From: Bacteroidota bacterium
Lineage (GTDB): Bacteria > Bacteroidota > Bacteroidia > NS11-12g > UBA955
NCBI GenBank assembly: GCA_009918425.1
Contig: RGEC01000092.1
Span: 1 to 8,323 of the forward strand
Reading direction: 5' to 3'
Length of the DNA: 8,323 nt
A model generated the notes under the pieces. That model searched no databases, was not told where the DNA came from, and saw nothing but the letters and a program-made list of their open reading frames with translations. Positions within the stretch are counted from its first letter, which is position 1; each line of letters starts with the position of its first letter. Both the position numbers and the translations under genes were made by a program. Shown here in pieces: positions 1 to 6,570 of the stretch.

Positions 1-63
1 GACAACGAAGGGACAGAATATGATTTTGATACATTAAATTATCAATACTATGGGGGCAATTAA
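1..63 (+). CDS. C-terminal tail of an unidentified upstream ORF (partial)
   Basis: The first frame is open from the window edge and ends at a TAA at 61-63, giving 20 residues rich in Asp, Asn and Tyr. It overlaps the start codon of the radical SAM gene by 14 bases, a layout common in compact phage or plasmid operons and compatible with translational coupling. The fragment is too short to assign to a family, and an open frame of 20 codons could also occur by chance. The call rests on position and overlap only. Confidence 0.3.
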   Translation, partial: DNEGTEYDFDTLNYQYYGGN

Positions 64-511
64 TTTAAACATTCTTTACAGATATAAAAATGGTAATTAT
101 TTTGTATCTATATTAGAAGATGGAACTAAAATAAGAGAGGCAAATGATGATAAACTTATTGCAGATTTCCCAGAAAGTTTAGATATTAAAATTACAAACT
201 ACTGCGATGCTGGATGCTCATATTGCCACGAAAAATCTACTATTGCTGGCAAACATGGAGATTTAGACAAAGCTTTTGACATTTTAAAAGTATTGCCAGC
301 TGGGACTGAGTTAGCAATCGGCGGAGGAGACCCAATGTCGCATCCTGATTTAGAAAAATTTTTAATCAAATTAAAAAACAACAATTATATAGCAAATATT
401 ACAATTAATGAAAAGCATTTAGATAGATATGAAGCAATTTTACTAGATTTTGAAAACAGAGGTTTGATAAAAGCTATTGGAATTTCATTTTGCAACACAA
501 GAAATCGGTAA
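50..511 (+). CDS. Radical SAM domain protein, 3'-truncated at a sequence junction
   Basis: This is the N-terminal part of a radical S-adenosylmethionine enzyme, a family that uses a [4Fe-4S] cluster to cleave SAM and start radical chemistry; the substrate is unknown. The cluster motif CxxxCxxC is present as CDAGCSYC (Cys52, Cys56, Cys59), preceded by a typical beta strand (LDIKITNY). A GGGDP segment at residues 91-95 takes the place of the family's usual GGE-type SAM-binding motif. Only about 145 residues look native, whereas family members are usually 250 residues or more; the last ~6 residues are read from the antisense of the recombinase gene. GC is about 30%, far below the sequence after ~500. 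The ATG at 50 lies inside the end of the preceding ORF, with no clear ribosome binding site. From memory, the opening (ILYRYKNGNY, then DGTKIRE) resembles radical SAM proteins of phage or mobile DNA, an impression not verified by search. Confidence 0.8.
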   Translation: MGAINLNILYRYKNGNYFVSILEDGTKIREANDDKLIADFPESLDIKITNYCDAGCSYCHEKSTIAGKHGDLDKAFDILKVLPAGTELAIGGGDPMSHPDLEKFLIKLKNNNYIANITINEKHLDRYEAILLDFENRGLIKAIGISFCNTRNR

Positions 512-765
512 AAACCACGGATTCCACTTAGGATACGGGCCTGTGATGAAGCGCTGAAGCCAATTTCAGCCAGCCATGCTGAAAATGCCATTAAATCCTG
601 CAGATTGAATGCCTCAGGGTTGCGGTTCATTCCCCGCAATTCGCTCCATTTGCGCAAGGCTTCCACATCGTGCAGATAGGCTTCAATGCTGGGTTCTGCC
701 AGCGATTTTTCAAGCAGGAGGTATTGGCGAAATTGTTTGAAATGGCTAATCCAGTGGCTACTCAT
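385..765 (-). CDS. XerC/XerD-type tyrosine recombinase, N-terminal domain only (truncated)
   Basis: This is the N-terminal core-binding (SAM-like, four-helix) domain of a Xer-type tyrosine recombinase. In full-length form such enzymes resolve chromosome dimers at dif. The segments FRQYLLLEKSLAEPSIEAYL (residues ~12-31) and SASSQARILSGIRGFYRFLV (~71-90) are characteristic of XerC/XerD. Homology fades at about residues 90-95 (near base 490); the final ~30 residues are antisense of the radical SAM region and are not native. The whole catalytic domain, with the R...HxxR...Y residues, is absent, so the fragment would be inactive as it stands; the family is normally about 300 residues. The start is the ATG at 765, which overlaps the stop of the upstream Omp28-family gene as ATGA and suggests coupled translation. 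XerD is more likely than XerC or a mobile-element integrase, but the domain present cannot separate them. Confidence 0.8.
   Translation of the reverse strand: MSSHWISHFKQFRQYLLLEKSLAEPSIEAYLHDVEALRKWSELRGMNRNPEAFNLQDLMAFSAWLAEIGFSASSQARILSGIRGFYRFLVLQNEIPIAFIKPLFSKSSKIASYLSKCFSLIVIFAI
476..500. other. Composition and gene-content junction
   Basis: A plus-strand AT-rich radical SAM gene and a minus-strand recombinase gene meet here and each is interrupted. Both reading frames still look plausible between about 476 and 500, so the join cannot be placed more exactly and may lie in a short stretch of shared sequence. GC moves from about 30% (61-480) to about 50% (541-720). No inverted repeat, target duplication or tRNA end is visible at the join. 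It may be a recombination or insertion point in the genome, or an assembly chimera; the sequence alone does not decide. Confidence 0.7.
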
Positions 766-1634
766 GGTTTGAGTTTCACCTCGGCAGACTGCAGGATTTC
801 TTTGGTGGCTGCATCTACAATCCAGACTACGGCGTTCAGATTATCGGGCTTCCAGTTGTAGCGCGGATTGATGTAATAATGTTTCTCGAAAACTTTACCT
901 GCAGAGGGGGTTTCACGGAGTGTATCGCCGGTAACGGGAGTAATAAGTTTGCGTAAAACGTGCGTAAACTTATACTTGTAGGCATAGCCGCCTGCAGAGT
1001 CTTTATGCGCCTGTTTCCCAACGATGTTATCTTCTGTAATTCCGATATACAAAAGGTTTTTTGATCCTGTACTCAGGTTTTGATGATATTGCACCTTGAT
1101 CTCCAGACGTGCTTTGTTTTCTGCCGTTAACCATTTAGACATCAGTCCTATGTTGGCAGGTGATGTCTGCGAAAGGCGGGTAGTAACCGTTCCTGCCCAG
1201 GAAGAAGGTGCTATAAAAGGGTTACCGCTGATTTTAATCTGATCGATAATCCCGGTGGGCAAACCCACAATGCTGCCCAGGTTGGTTACCAGTCCTTCAG
1301 CATCGGAATTGGCAAGTGTGTCATAGCCTGAAAACGGATTGGTAAGTGGGTGATTTGGAAAGATAAATGGGTAAACGGCCAAAATATTTACACGACCCGG
1401 ATTACTGCTTTCAATATTTTTTGCCAGAACTGCAGCATCCGGGCAATTGCTGCAACCTACACCGGTCACATCCATAAGCAGAATGGCTTTTGGATCAGGA
1501 GACGGGGCAACGCCAGTGTAAATAGTATCCAGCAATGGTTTTTCAGGGTCGGTGAAACGCACAGGCGGAGGCTCTTCAGCACAGGAAACCCAGATAAGCG
1601 AGGTTATAAATGGAATTATAAGCAGTTTTTTCAT
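762..1634 (-). CDS. Omp28-family outer-membrane lipoprotein
   Basis: This 290-residue protein matches the Omp28-related family of Bacteroidota (named after a Porphyromonas outer-membrane protein; molecular role not well defined). It begins MKKLLIIPFITSLIWVSC, a short lipoprotein signal peptide with lipid-accepting Cys18; Trp at -3 is an unusual lipobox residue. Residues ~51-70 (ILLMDVTGVGCSNCPDAAVL) form a thioredoxin-like strand-loop-helix with a CxxC pair, Cys61 and Cys64, and the VGLPTGII segment at ~123-130 resembles the cis-Pro region of that fold. The C-terminal half is beta-rich, as expected for the family. Length is near the family norm. The gene diverges from the glutathione peroxidase gene, with 67 bases between the two start codons, and its TGA stop overlaps the recombinase ATG by four bases, so the two are probably co-transcribed. 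A redox function is inference from CxxC only. Confidence 0.85.
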   Translation of the reverse strand: MKKLLIIPFITSLIWVSCAEEPPPVRFTDPEKPLLDTIYTGVAPSPDPKAILLMDVTGVGCSNCPDAAVLAKNIESSNPGRVNILAVYPFIFPNHPLTNPFSGYDTLANSDAEGLVTNLGSIVGLPTGIIDQIKISGNPFIAPSSWAGTVTTRLSQTSPANIGLMSKWLTAENKARLEIKVQYHQNLSTGSKNLLYIGITEDNIVGKQAHKDSAGGYAYKYKFTHVLRKLITPVTGDTLRETPSAGKVFEKHYYINPRYNWKPDNLNAVVWIVDAATKEILQSAEVKLKP

Positions 1635-1663
1635 GCGTTGCCACGAAGTTAAGCAAAGTGGGG

Positions 1664-1691
1664 TTGCCTAAACAATACGGGCTTATTTTTG
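1664..1691 (+). promoter_or_regulatory. Putative Bacteroidota-type promoter for the glutathione peroxidase gene
   Basis: TTG at 1664-1666 and TATTTTTG at 1684-1691 match the Bacteroidota -33 (TTG) and -7 (TAnnTTTG) elements, with a 17-base spacer that falls within the range reported for this phylum. Transcription would begin at about 1697, leaving a leader of only about 5 bases before the ATG at 1702. The exact -7 match supports the call; the very short leader weakens it. Confidence 0.45.
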
Positions 1692-1701
1692 TTACTTGAT
1701 T

Positions 1702-2292
1702 ATGATAAAAAAAGCAATTCGTTTTTTTCTGTTCGGCGGACTTGTATTCGCTATACAAGGCTGTTTCTTTGCCAAAACCAAAACAGTGGATCAAAATATG
1801 ATTAAACCGGCTCCCATCTCGTTTTATACTCTTAAGTTGAAATCTCTGGACGGTAAGGAGGAGTGGACTTTTGAAGAATTTAAAGGCAAAAAAATTCTGA
1901 TTGTTAACACCGCCAGCGAATGCGGCTATACACCCCAGTATGAAGGATTGCAAAAGCTACATGAAAAATATGGTGATAAGCTTGTGATTATTGGCTGTCC
2001 CTGCAATCAGTTTGGGGGGCAGGAACCGGGTGATGCGTCTAAAATTGGTGCTTTTTGCCAAAAAAATTACGGCGTCACTTTTCGTATCAGCGAGAAACTG
2101 GATGTACGCGGCGATGCCCAGCATCCGGTTTACAACTGGCTTTGCAATAAAACACAAAACGGTGCCTTGGATGCTTCTGTTACATGGAACTTTAATAAGT
2201 TTTTAATTGATGAATCCGGCAATCTGGTGGGTTATTATCCAAGCCGTGTTAGTCCTGAAGATGCTGAGCTTACTTCAGCGATTGAAAAATAA
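1702..2292 (+). CDS. Glutathione peroxidase-family (thioredoxin-type) peroxidase, predicted lipoprotein
   Basis: This 196-residue protein reduces hydrogen or organic hydroperoxides. The catalytic tetrad of the family is visible: Cys74 (NTASECGYT), Gln107 (CNQFGGQEPG), and Trp162 with Asn163 (WNFNKFL). Cys119 in AFCQKNYGVTF sits where thioredoxin-dependent members have the resolving cysteine, so thioredoxin rather than glutathione is the likely reductant. The N-terminus has Lys residues, a hydrophobic stretch and IQGC with Cys21, suggesting export and lipid anchoring in the periplasm; a linker of about 18 residues precedes the peroxidase fold. The ATG at 1702 is chosen; a TTG two codons earlier is also open but less likely. 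Two local oddities are Cys99 where the family usually has Phe (GFPCNQF) and Arg128 where Pro is usual (VTFPI). sucD follows 48 bases later on the same strand but probably has its own promoter. Confidence 0.92.
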   Translation: MIKKAIRFFLFGGLVFAIQGCFFAKTKTVDQNMIKPAPISFYTLKLKSLDGKEEWTFEEFKGKKILIVNTASECGYTPQYEGLQKLHEKYGDKLVIIGCPCNQFGGQEPGDASKIGAFCQKNYGVTFRISEKLDVRGDAQHPVYNWLCNKTQNGALDASVTWNFNKFLIDESGNLVGYYPSRVSPEDAELTSAIEK

Positions 2293-2316
2293 CAAGGCAT
2301 TTCGCCCCTTTCATCG

Positions 2317-2324
2317 TATTTTCG
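2317..2324 (+). promoter_or_regulatory. Possible -7 element upstream of sucD
   Basis: TATTTTCG differs by one base from the Bacteroidota -7 consensus TAnnTTTG and lies 16 bases before the sucD ATG. No well-placed TTG -33 element is seen. A very similar element, TATCTTCG, precedes ftsK in this window, which modestly supports a real signal. Confidence 0.3.
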
Positions 2325-2340
2325 CGGAACTTTTCGCAGC

Positions 2341-3207
2341 ATGAGTATATTGGTTAATAAACATTCCCGTGTAATCGTACAGGGATTTACCGGAAACGAA
2401 GGAACGTTTCACGCGACACAAATGATTGAATACGGCACCCAGCTTGTGGGTGGTGTTACGCCGGGAAAAGGTGGAAGCACGCATCTAGACAGACCCGTTT
2501 TCAATACCGTCGAGCAAGCCGTAAAGGATGCCGGCGCAGATGTGAGCATCATTTTTGTACCACCCGCATTTGCCGCTGACGCCATTATGGAGTCTGCTGA
2601 TGCTGGAATAAAGGTGATAGTGGCCATTACCGAAGGTATTCCTACCCGCGATATGGTTAAGGTTAAGCGTTATCTGGAAGGTAAAAAGGCAACTTTGATT
2701 GGTCCTAACTGCCCTGGAATTATTACCCCTGAAGAAGCCAAAATTGGTATTATGCCCGGCTTTATCTTTAAGAAAGGCAATATTGGCGTGGTTTCCAAAA
2801 GCGGAACCCTCACATACGAGGCAGTTGACCAATTGACCAAGCTTGGATTAGGCCAAAGCACTGCAATAGGTATTGGTGGAGATCCAATTATTGGCACTAC
2901 CACCAAAGAAGCAATTGAGTTATTTATGAACGATCCGGAAACTGCCGGCATTGTAATGATTGGTGAAATTGGCGGTGGTATGGAAGCTGAGGCAGCACGC
3001 TGGATTAAGGCAAATGGCACCAAACCGGTGGTAGGGTTTATTGCCGGACAAACAGCGCCTCCGGGACGCAGAATGGGGCATGCAGGCGCTATTGTGGGCG
3101 GTAAGGATGATACGGCAGCTGCAAAAATGGCCATCATGGCAGAATGCGGTATCCATGTTGTAGCCAGCCCGGCTGAAATTGGTCAACGCATGAAGGAAGT
3201 TCTCTGA
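2341..3207 (+). CDS. sucD: Succinyl-CoA synthetase (succinate-CoA ligase) alpha subunit
   Basis: The alpha subunit binds CoA and carries the phosphohistidine in the TCA-cycle reaction succinyl-CoA + NDP + Pi = succinate + CoA + NTP. At 288 residues it is complete and of normal length. The N-terminal CoA-binding Rossmann domain holds GFTGNEGTFH (15-24) and the family signature GGVTPGKGG (37-45); GPNCPGII (121-128) contains the CoA-site Cys124. The C-terminal ligase domain carries the active-site His247 in RRMGHAGAIVGG, with the preceding Gly-rich loop IGEIGGGME (207-215) for the phosphate. The beta-subunit gene sucC is not in this window; separation of sucC and sucD is, to my recollection, common in Bacteroidota. 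Transcription probably ends at the hairpin 17 bases after the stop codon. Confidence 0.97.
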   Translation: MSILVNKHSRVIVQGFTGNEGTFHATQMIEYGTQLVGGVTPGKGGSTHLDRPVFNTVEQAVKDAGADVSIIFVPPAFAADAIMESADAGIKVIVAITEGIPTRDMVKVKRYLEGKKATLIGPNCPGIITPEEAKIGIMPGFIFKKGNIGVVSKSGTLTYEAVDQLTKLGLGQSTAIGIGGDPIIGTTTKEAIELFMNDPETAGIVMIGEIGGGMEAEAARWIKANGTKPVVGFIAGQTAPPGRRMGHAGAIVGGKDDTAAAKMAIMAECGIHVVASPAEIGQRMKEVL

Positions 3208-3224
3208 AATGAATTCTGATAAAT

Positions 3225-3254
3225 AAAAAAAGGCTGCATGTGCAGCCTTTTTTT
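3225..3254. terminator. Bidirectional intrinsic terminator between sucD and lolA
   Basis: A perfect inverted repeat: seven A (3225-3231), then GGCTGC, loop ATGT, GCAGCC and seven T (3248-3254). The GC-rich core stem is flanked by A on the left and T on the right, so it works as a hairpin plus U-tract in both directions. It lies 17 bases after the sucD stop and 16 bases past the lolA stop, and so serves convergent genes. Confidence 0.9.
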
Positions 3255-3270
3255 ATGATGAATGGGGGTG

Positions 3271-3912
3271 TTATTTTTTGGTTAGATCAACTTCTGTTAC
3301 GCCGGGATGAGCAGAAGCGTTCCATTCAAAGAAATTATCTGCGAGGGCTGTATTCGGTGTAAACTGGCCTATGCTGTAGATAATTTCCGTCCCGTTTTTG
3401 TAGTGTTGTATCATGCGCTGGATCTTGTTGTTTGATTTATCAATTTCCAGTTTGATATAGCTGTAATTTACCTTCTTTTTTGAAACCATTTTAATGACTT
3501 CATAGGTTTTTCCGTCTTTCACGGTAGGACCTTCATAGGCATTTTTGAAGTCGCGGTTGTAGATGGTAAAAATCTCATTGGGTGTGATACTGTTATCTTT
3601 AATCTTATAATTTTCTTTGGTTACCTCATTGTCCTCTTTGTTGAAAGTCCAGATGAATTTGCCGTTGCAAAATATTTCCTGACCTGCGTAATCGAGTTTG
3701 TATTTACTTCCCTTGATCCACAGTGTTCCATTGCTGCTTGTGCTTTTGCCCTGAGCCGATGTGGTTGTGATGGTGAATGTGCTTTTAATGCCTGAATAGC
3801 TTTTGTAAAGTTTACTGACTTTGTTTAGGATAGCGGTAGCCTTTTGATCGCTCTGTGCGTTGACCAGCGCTGAAAACAAAGAAAAAACAATGAGAAGGTT
3901 GCGTTTATACAT
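3271..3912 (-). CDS. lolA: LolA-family outer-membrane lipoprotein carrier protein
   Basis: LolA shuttles lipoproteins across the periplasm from the inner membrane LolCDE complex to the outer membrane. The 213-residue product starts MYKRNLLIVFSLFSALVNAQ, a clear Sec signal peptide with likely cleavage after Ala19. The mature part has the LolA pattern: an N-terminal helix (ATAILNKVSKLYKSYSGIKS), successive beta strands with GTLWIKGSKYKLDY (63-76), and the ICNGKFIWTFNKEDNEVT-type strand pair (about 80-98). The C-terminal end lacks extra domains. The gene starts 15 bases after the ftsK stop on the same strand; ftsK-lolA adjacency is, to my knowledge, recurrent in Bacteroidota. Its GC content is visibly lower than that of ftsK. 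LolB is not generally recognised in this phylum, so the receptor side of the pathway remains open. Confidence 0.88.
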   Translation of the reverse strand: MYKRNLLIVFSLFSALVNAQSDQKATAILNKVSKLYKSYSGIKSTFTITTTSAQGKSTSSNGTLWIKGSKYKLDYAGQEIFCNGKFIWTFNKEDNEVTKENYKIKDNSITPNEIFTIYNRDFKNAYEGPTVKDGKTYEVIKMVSKKKVNYSYIKLEIDKSNNKIQRMIQHYKNGTEIIYSIGQFTPNTALADNFFEWNASAHPGVTEVDLTKK

Positions 3913-3919
3913 AAAAATG

Positions 3920-3927
3920 CAAATCTA
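3920..3927 (-). promoter_or_regulatory. Possible internal -7 element before lolA
   Basis: On the minus strand TAGATTTG matches TAnnTTTG exactly and lies in the 15-base spacer between ftsK and lolA, 7 bases before the lolA ATG. No TTG lies at the usual distance (candidates are 12 and 24 bases upstream), so it may be chance. If real, it would give lolA transcription independent of ftsK. Confidence 0.25.
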
Positions 3928-6447
3928 CTACAGGTTGTTCAAAAACTGTTCCAAGCTTGCCTCATCGGGAATGCGGACTTCTCTGGCCTTGCTACCCAGG
4001 TTTGGTCCGACCACACCTGCATCTTCCAGTTGATCCATCAGTCGGCCTGCACGGCTGTAGCCGATTTTAAGCCTGCGCTGAATAAGGCTGGTGCTGCCAA
4101 TCTGGTTCTGAACCACTACACGGGCTGCGTCTTCAAAAAGATCGTCTCTTTCATTGGGGTCAAAACTTTCCCCGCCGCGGCCTTCGCTTGATTCATCTTT
4201 TACTTCCGGCAAAATAAAGGCTGTTGAATATGCGCGCTGTTCGCCAATGTACTCCACAATGCGTTCCACTTCGGGTGTGTCTACAAACGGACATTGCAGG
4301 CGAATCATTTCATTGCCTCCGCTGTAGAGCATATCCCCTTTGCCGATAAGTTGATCGGCGCCATTGGCATCCAAAATGGTACGGCTATCGATTTTACTGG
4401 TTACGCGGAATGCAATTCGGGCGGGAAAGTTGGCTTTAATCATGCCGGTGATTACATTCACGCTGGGTCGCTGGGTGGCCAGAATCAGGTGAATGCCAAT
4501 GGCTCGGGCCAGCTGTGCAATGCGGGCAATGGGGGTTTCGATTTCCTTGCCTGCGGTCATCATCAAATCTGCTACCTCATCGATTACAACAACTATGTAG
4601 GGAAGGAACTTGTGCCCATTTTGCGGATTTAGTTTTCTTTCCAGAAACCTTGCATTGTATTCAACGATATTCCGAACCATGGCATCCTGCAGCAGTTTGT
4701 AGCGGTTATCCATTTCCACGCAGAGGCTGTTGAGTGTATTGATTACCTTGGTATTATCGGTGATAATGGCTTCGCCGTCTCCGGGGAGTTTTGCCAAGAA
4801 GTGTCTTTCAATTTTGTTGTAGAGGGTTAGTTCCACCTTCTTTGGATCAACCAACACAAATTTGATATAAGCAGGATGCTTTTTATATAGCAGCGAAACC
4901 AGTATAGCATTCAGTCCCACAGATTTTCCCTGTCCGGTGGCACCTGCCATTAACAGATGGGGCATTTTGGCAAGGTCTGTTACAAAGATTTCGTTGCTGA
5001 TGGTTTTGCCCAGGGCTACAGGCAGCTGCATATCGGCTTCCTGAAACTTCTTACTGGCGAGCACCCCTTTCATGGGAACCATCTCCGGATTTTTATTGGG
5101 CACTTCAATGCCAATAGTTCCTTTACCGGGTATGGGAGCAATTATACGAATGCCCAGTGCAGCAAGACTCAGGGCAATATCATCTTCCAGGTTTTTAATT
5201 TTAGAGATTTTAACACCGGGCGCAGGGATAATTTCATACAAGGTAACCGTAGGCCCTACGCTTGCCATGATTTTGGATATACCGATATTGTAATTCTTCA
5301 GTGTATCAATAATCATGGTTTTGCTGCTCTCAATCTCGTTCATGTCTATTTCCTGCTTTTTGCTGCCGTAATCATTCAGCAAATCCAGGGTAGGGTGGCG
5401 GTAATCCCTGAGTTCCAGCGTTGGGTCGTAGGTAGTGTCTAAACCAAAGTGAGCGGCTGTGGTTTCGCCCTGGTTCTCTTCCACAAATTCATCCGGATTG
5501 TCAGTTTTTACCTCAATTTGGAAATTATCATCGCCGCTCAGCTCAATTACTTGGGTGCCGGTATCCGCTTCGGCCAAGGGTGCTGGGGTTTCAACAACAA
5601 CCGGAGATTCTTCTTTGATTTTCAATTCTATGGGTGGTAGCGCCGAAACATCTACCGGCTGATAATCTTCTTCATCTTCTTCATCCACAAAAACTATGTC
5701 GGGATCTGTTTCAGGTTCAAAAACATCATCAGGATCGTCCTCAATTATTTGTGCTCCCGTAATATTGTCTTCAGCCACAGCAGTTTCCATTTCAGGAGAT
5801 TTGGAGGGTAGTTTTATGCGGTCGAAAGGATTGAGGTTCAGGAATAGCATTACATAGACTACGGCATAAGAAACCAGAAAAATCAGGGATCCCGGCCAGC
5901 CGATGACATGATTGAGTTTGTTTATTCCAAAATAACCAAATGTACCACCCAATAAAGGAAACCAGGGATGGAAAATAAAGCCCAAGGTAAGGCTGAACCA
6001 GGCGGTGAAGAGCACGGTGTGTATGGCGATTCGGAGCAGTGAAAATGGTCTGTAGCCAAACAATAAAAAAAGACCTGATAAAGCCAGATAGGGGAGTAGT
6101 GCAAAGGCAGCCAGTCCAAACCCATTGTGGATGAATGAGTAGCCGAGCCGCGCGCCCAGAAGTCCCATGGCGTTTTCTACCTTGCCGTTATTGGCCTTAA
6201 AAAGTTTCCAGTCTCCACCGGCCAGAAAATCCTGATCGGATTTCCAGGAGAAAAAGAAAGATATAAAGCTGATAAGCAGAACAGCGGTAAGCACCAATAG
6301 AAGAAAACCAAACACTTTGCGCGCCTGCTCATTTTTTAGGGTTGCTATGTCGGTAACCTGTTTTCGGTCTATTGGGGCAGATTGTGAGCCCTTATCGGTC
6401 CGATCGAAATCCTCGAGCTTTTGTTTTTCCTGTTTTTTAGCCGGCAT
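3928..6447 (-). CDS. ftsK: FtsK/SpoIIIE-family DNA translocase
   Basis: This hexameric ATPase at the division septum pumps chromosomal DNA and activates XerCD recombination at dif. The 839-residue protein appears complete. A Lys/Asp-rich cytoplasmic N-terminus is followed by about four membrane helices (~45-67, ~105-130, ~138-160, ~183-204). A linker rich in Asp and Glu runs over ~216-335. The alpha/beta motor domain follows: the FtsK signature region YEIIPAPGVKISKI (404-417), Walker A GATGQGKS (502-509, Lys508), Walker B VVVIDEVADLM (619-629, Asp623-Glu624), and LATQRPSVNVITG (656-668). The C-terminal winged-helix gamma domain (~765-835, with RRLKIGYSRAGRLMDQLEDA) is the part that in other bacteria reads polar DNA motifs and contacts XerD. 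lolA follows 15 bases downstream. A possible -7 element lies just upstream. All key residues are present. Confidence 0.97.
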   Translation of the reverse strand: MPAKKQEKQKLEDFDRTDKGSQSAPIDRKQVTDIATLKNEQARKVFGFLLLVLTAVLLISFISFFFSWKSDQDFLAGGDWKLFKANNGKVENAMGLLGARLGYSFIHNGFGLAAFALLPYLALSGLFLLFGYRPFSLLRIAIHTVLFTAWFSLTLGFIFHPWFPLLGGTFGYFGINKLNHVIGWPGSLIFLVSYAVVYVMLFLNLNPFDRIKLPSKSPEMETAVAEDNITGAQIIEDDPDDVFEPETDPDIVFVDEEDEEDYQPVDVSALPPIELKIKEESPVVVETPAPLAEADTGTQVIELSGDDNFQIEVKTDNPDEFVEENQGETTAAHFGLDTTYDPTLELRDYRHPTLDLLNDYGSKKQEIDMNEIESSKTMIIDTLKNYNIGISKIMASVGPTVTLYEIIPAPGVKISKIKNLEDDIALSLAALGIRIIAPIPGKGTIGIEVPNKNPEMVPMKGVLASKKFQEADMQLPVALGKTISNEIFVTDLAKMPHLLMAGATGQGKSVGLNAILVSLLYKKHPAYIKFVLVDPKKVELTLYNKIERHFLAKLPGDGEAIITDNTKVINTLNSLCVEMDNRYKLLQDAMVRNIVEYNARFLERKLNPQNGHKFLPYIVVVIDEVADLMMTAGKEIETPIARIAQLARAIGIHLILATQRPSVNVITGMIKANFPARIAFRVTSKIDSRTILDANGADQLIGKGDMLYSGGNEMIRLQCPFVDTPEVERIVEYIGEQRAYSTAFILPEVKDESSEGRGGESFDPNERDDLFEDAARVVVQNQIGSTSLIQRRLKIGYSRAGRLMDQLEDAGVVGPNLGSKAREVRIPDEASLEQFLNNL

Positions 6448-6457
6448 GGGTAGATTG

Positions 6458-6465
6458 CGAAGATA
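6458..6465 (-). promoter_or_regulatory. Possible -7 element upstream of ftsK
   Basis: On the minus strand TATCTTCG lies 10 bases before the ftsK ATG and differs by one base from TAnnTTTG. No TTG lies 17-21 bases upstream. The 123-base gap between ftsK and the next gene (6448-6570) holds nothing else I can support: only a short palindrome CTAATTAG at 6535-6542, and no convincing terminator for the gene before it. Confidence 0.3.
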
Positions 6466-6570
6466 AAGCAGTGCCTAAGGCATAGCCTGCAGAGTTATTA
6501 ACGGGTTAAATGGGTGTTTATTATAGTGGAAGGCCTAATTAGACGCCGGTTTTAGCTCCTTCAGTGCAAC

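Noticed and set aside
385..490. C-terminal extension of the recombinase ORF as a genuine novel tail
   Set aside because: These codons are antisense of the well-supported radical SAM coding sequence and share its AT-rich composition.
1576..1953. 125-codon open frame on the minus strand
   Set aside because: It runs antisense through the glutathione peroxidase gene, the promoter region and the start of omp28. No signal or domain is visible.
2670..3137. 155-codon open frame on the minus strand
   Set aside because: It lies wholly antisense to sucD, whose catalytic motifs are intact. Its translation is Pro/Ile/Ala-rich low-complexity sequence with no recognisable domain.
4957..5442. 161-codon open frame on the plus strand
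   Set aside because: Antisense to the conserved FtsK motor region; its composition is that expected of the complementary strand and it shows no family features.
6528..6562. Possible hairpin GAAGG...CCTTC between ftsK and the GldM-like gene
   Set aside because: A five-base stem with a loop of over 20 bases and no adjacent T-tract is not a credible terminator.
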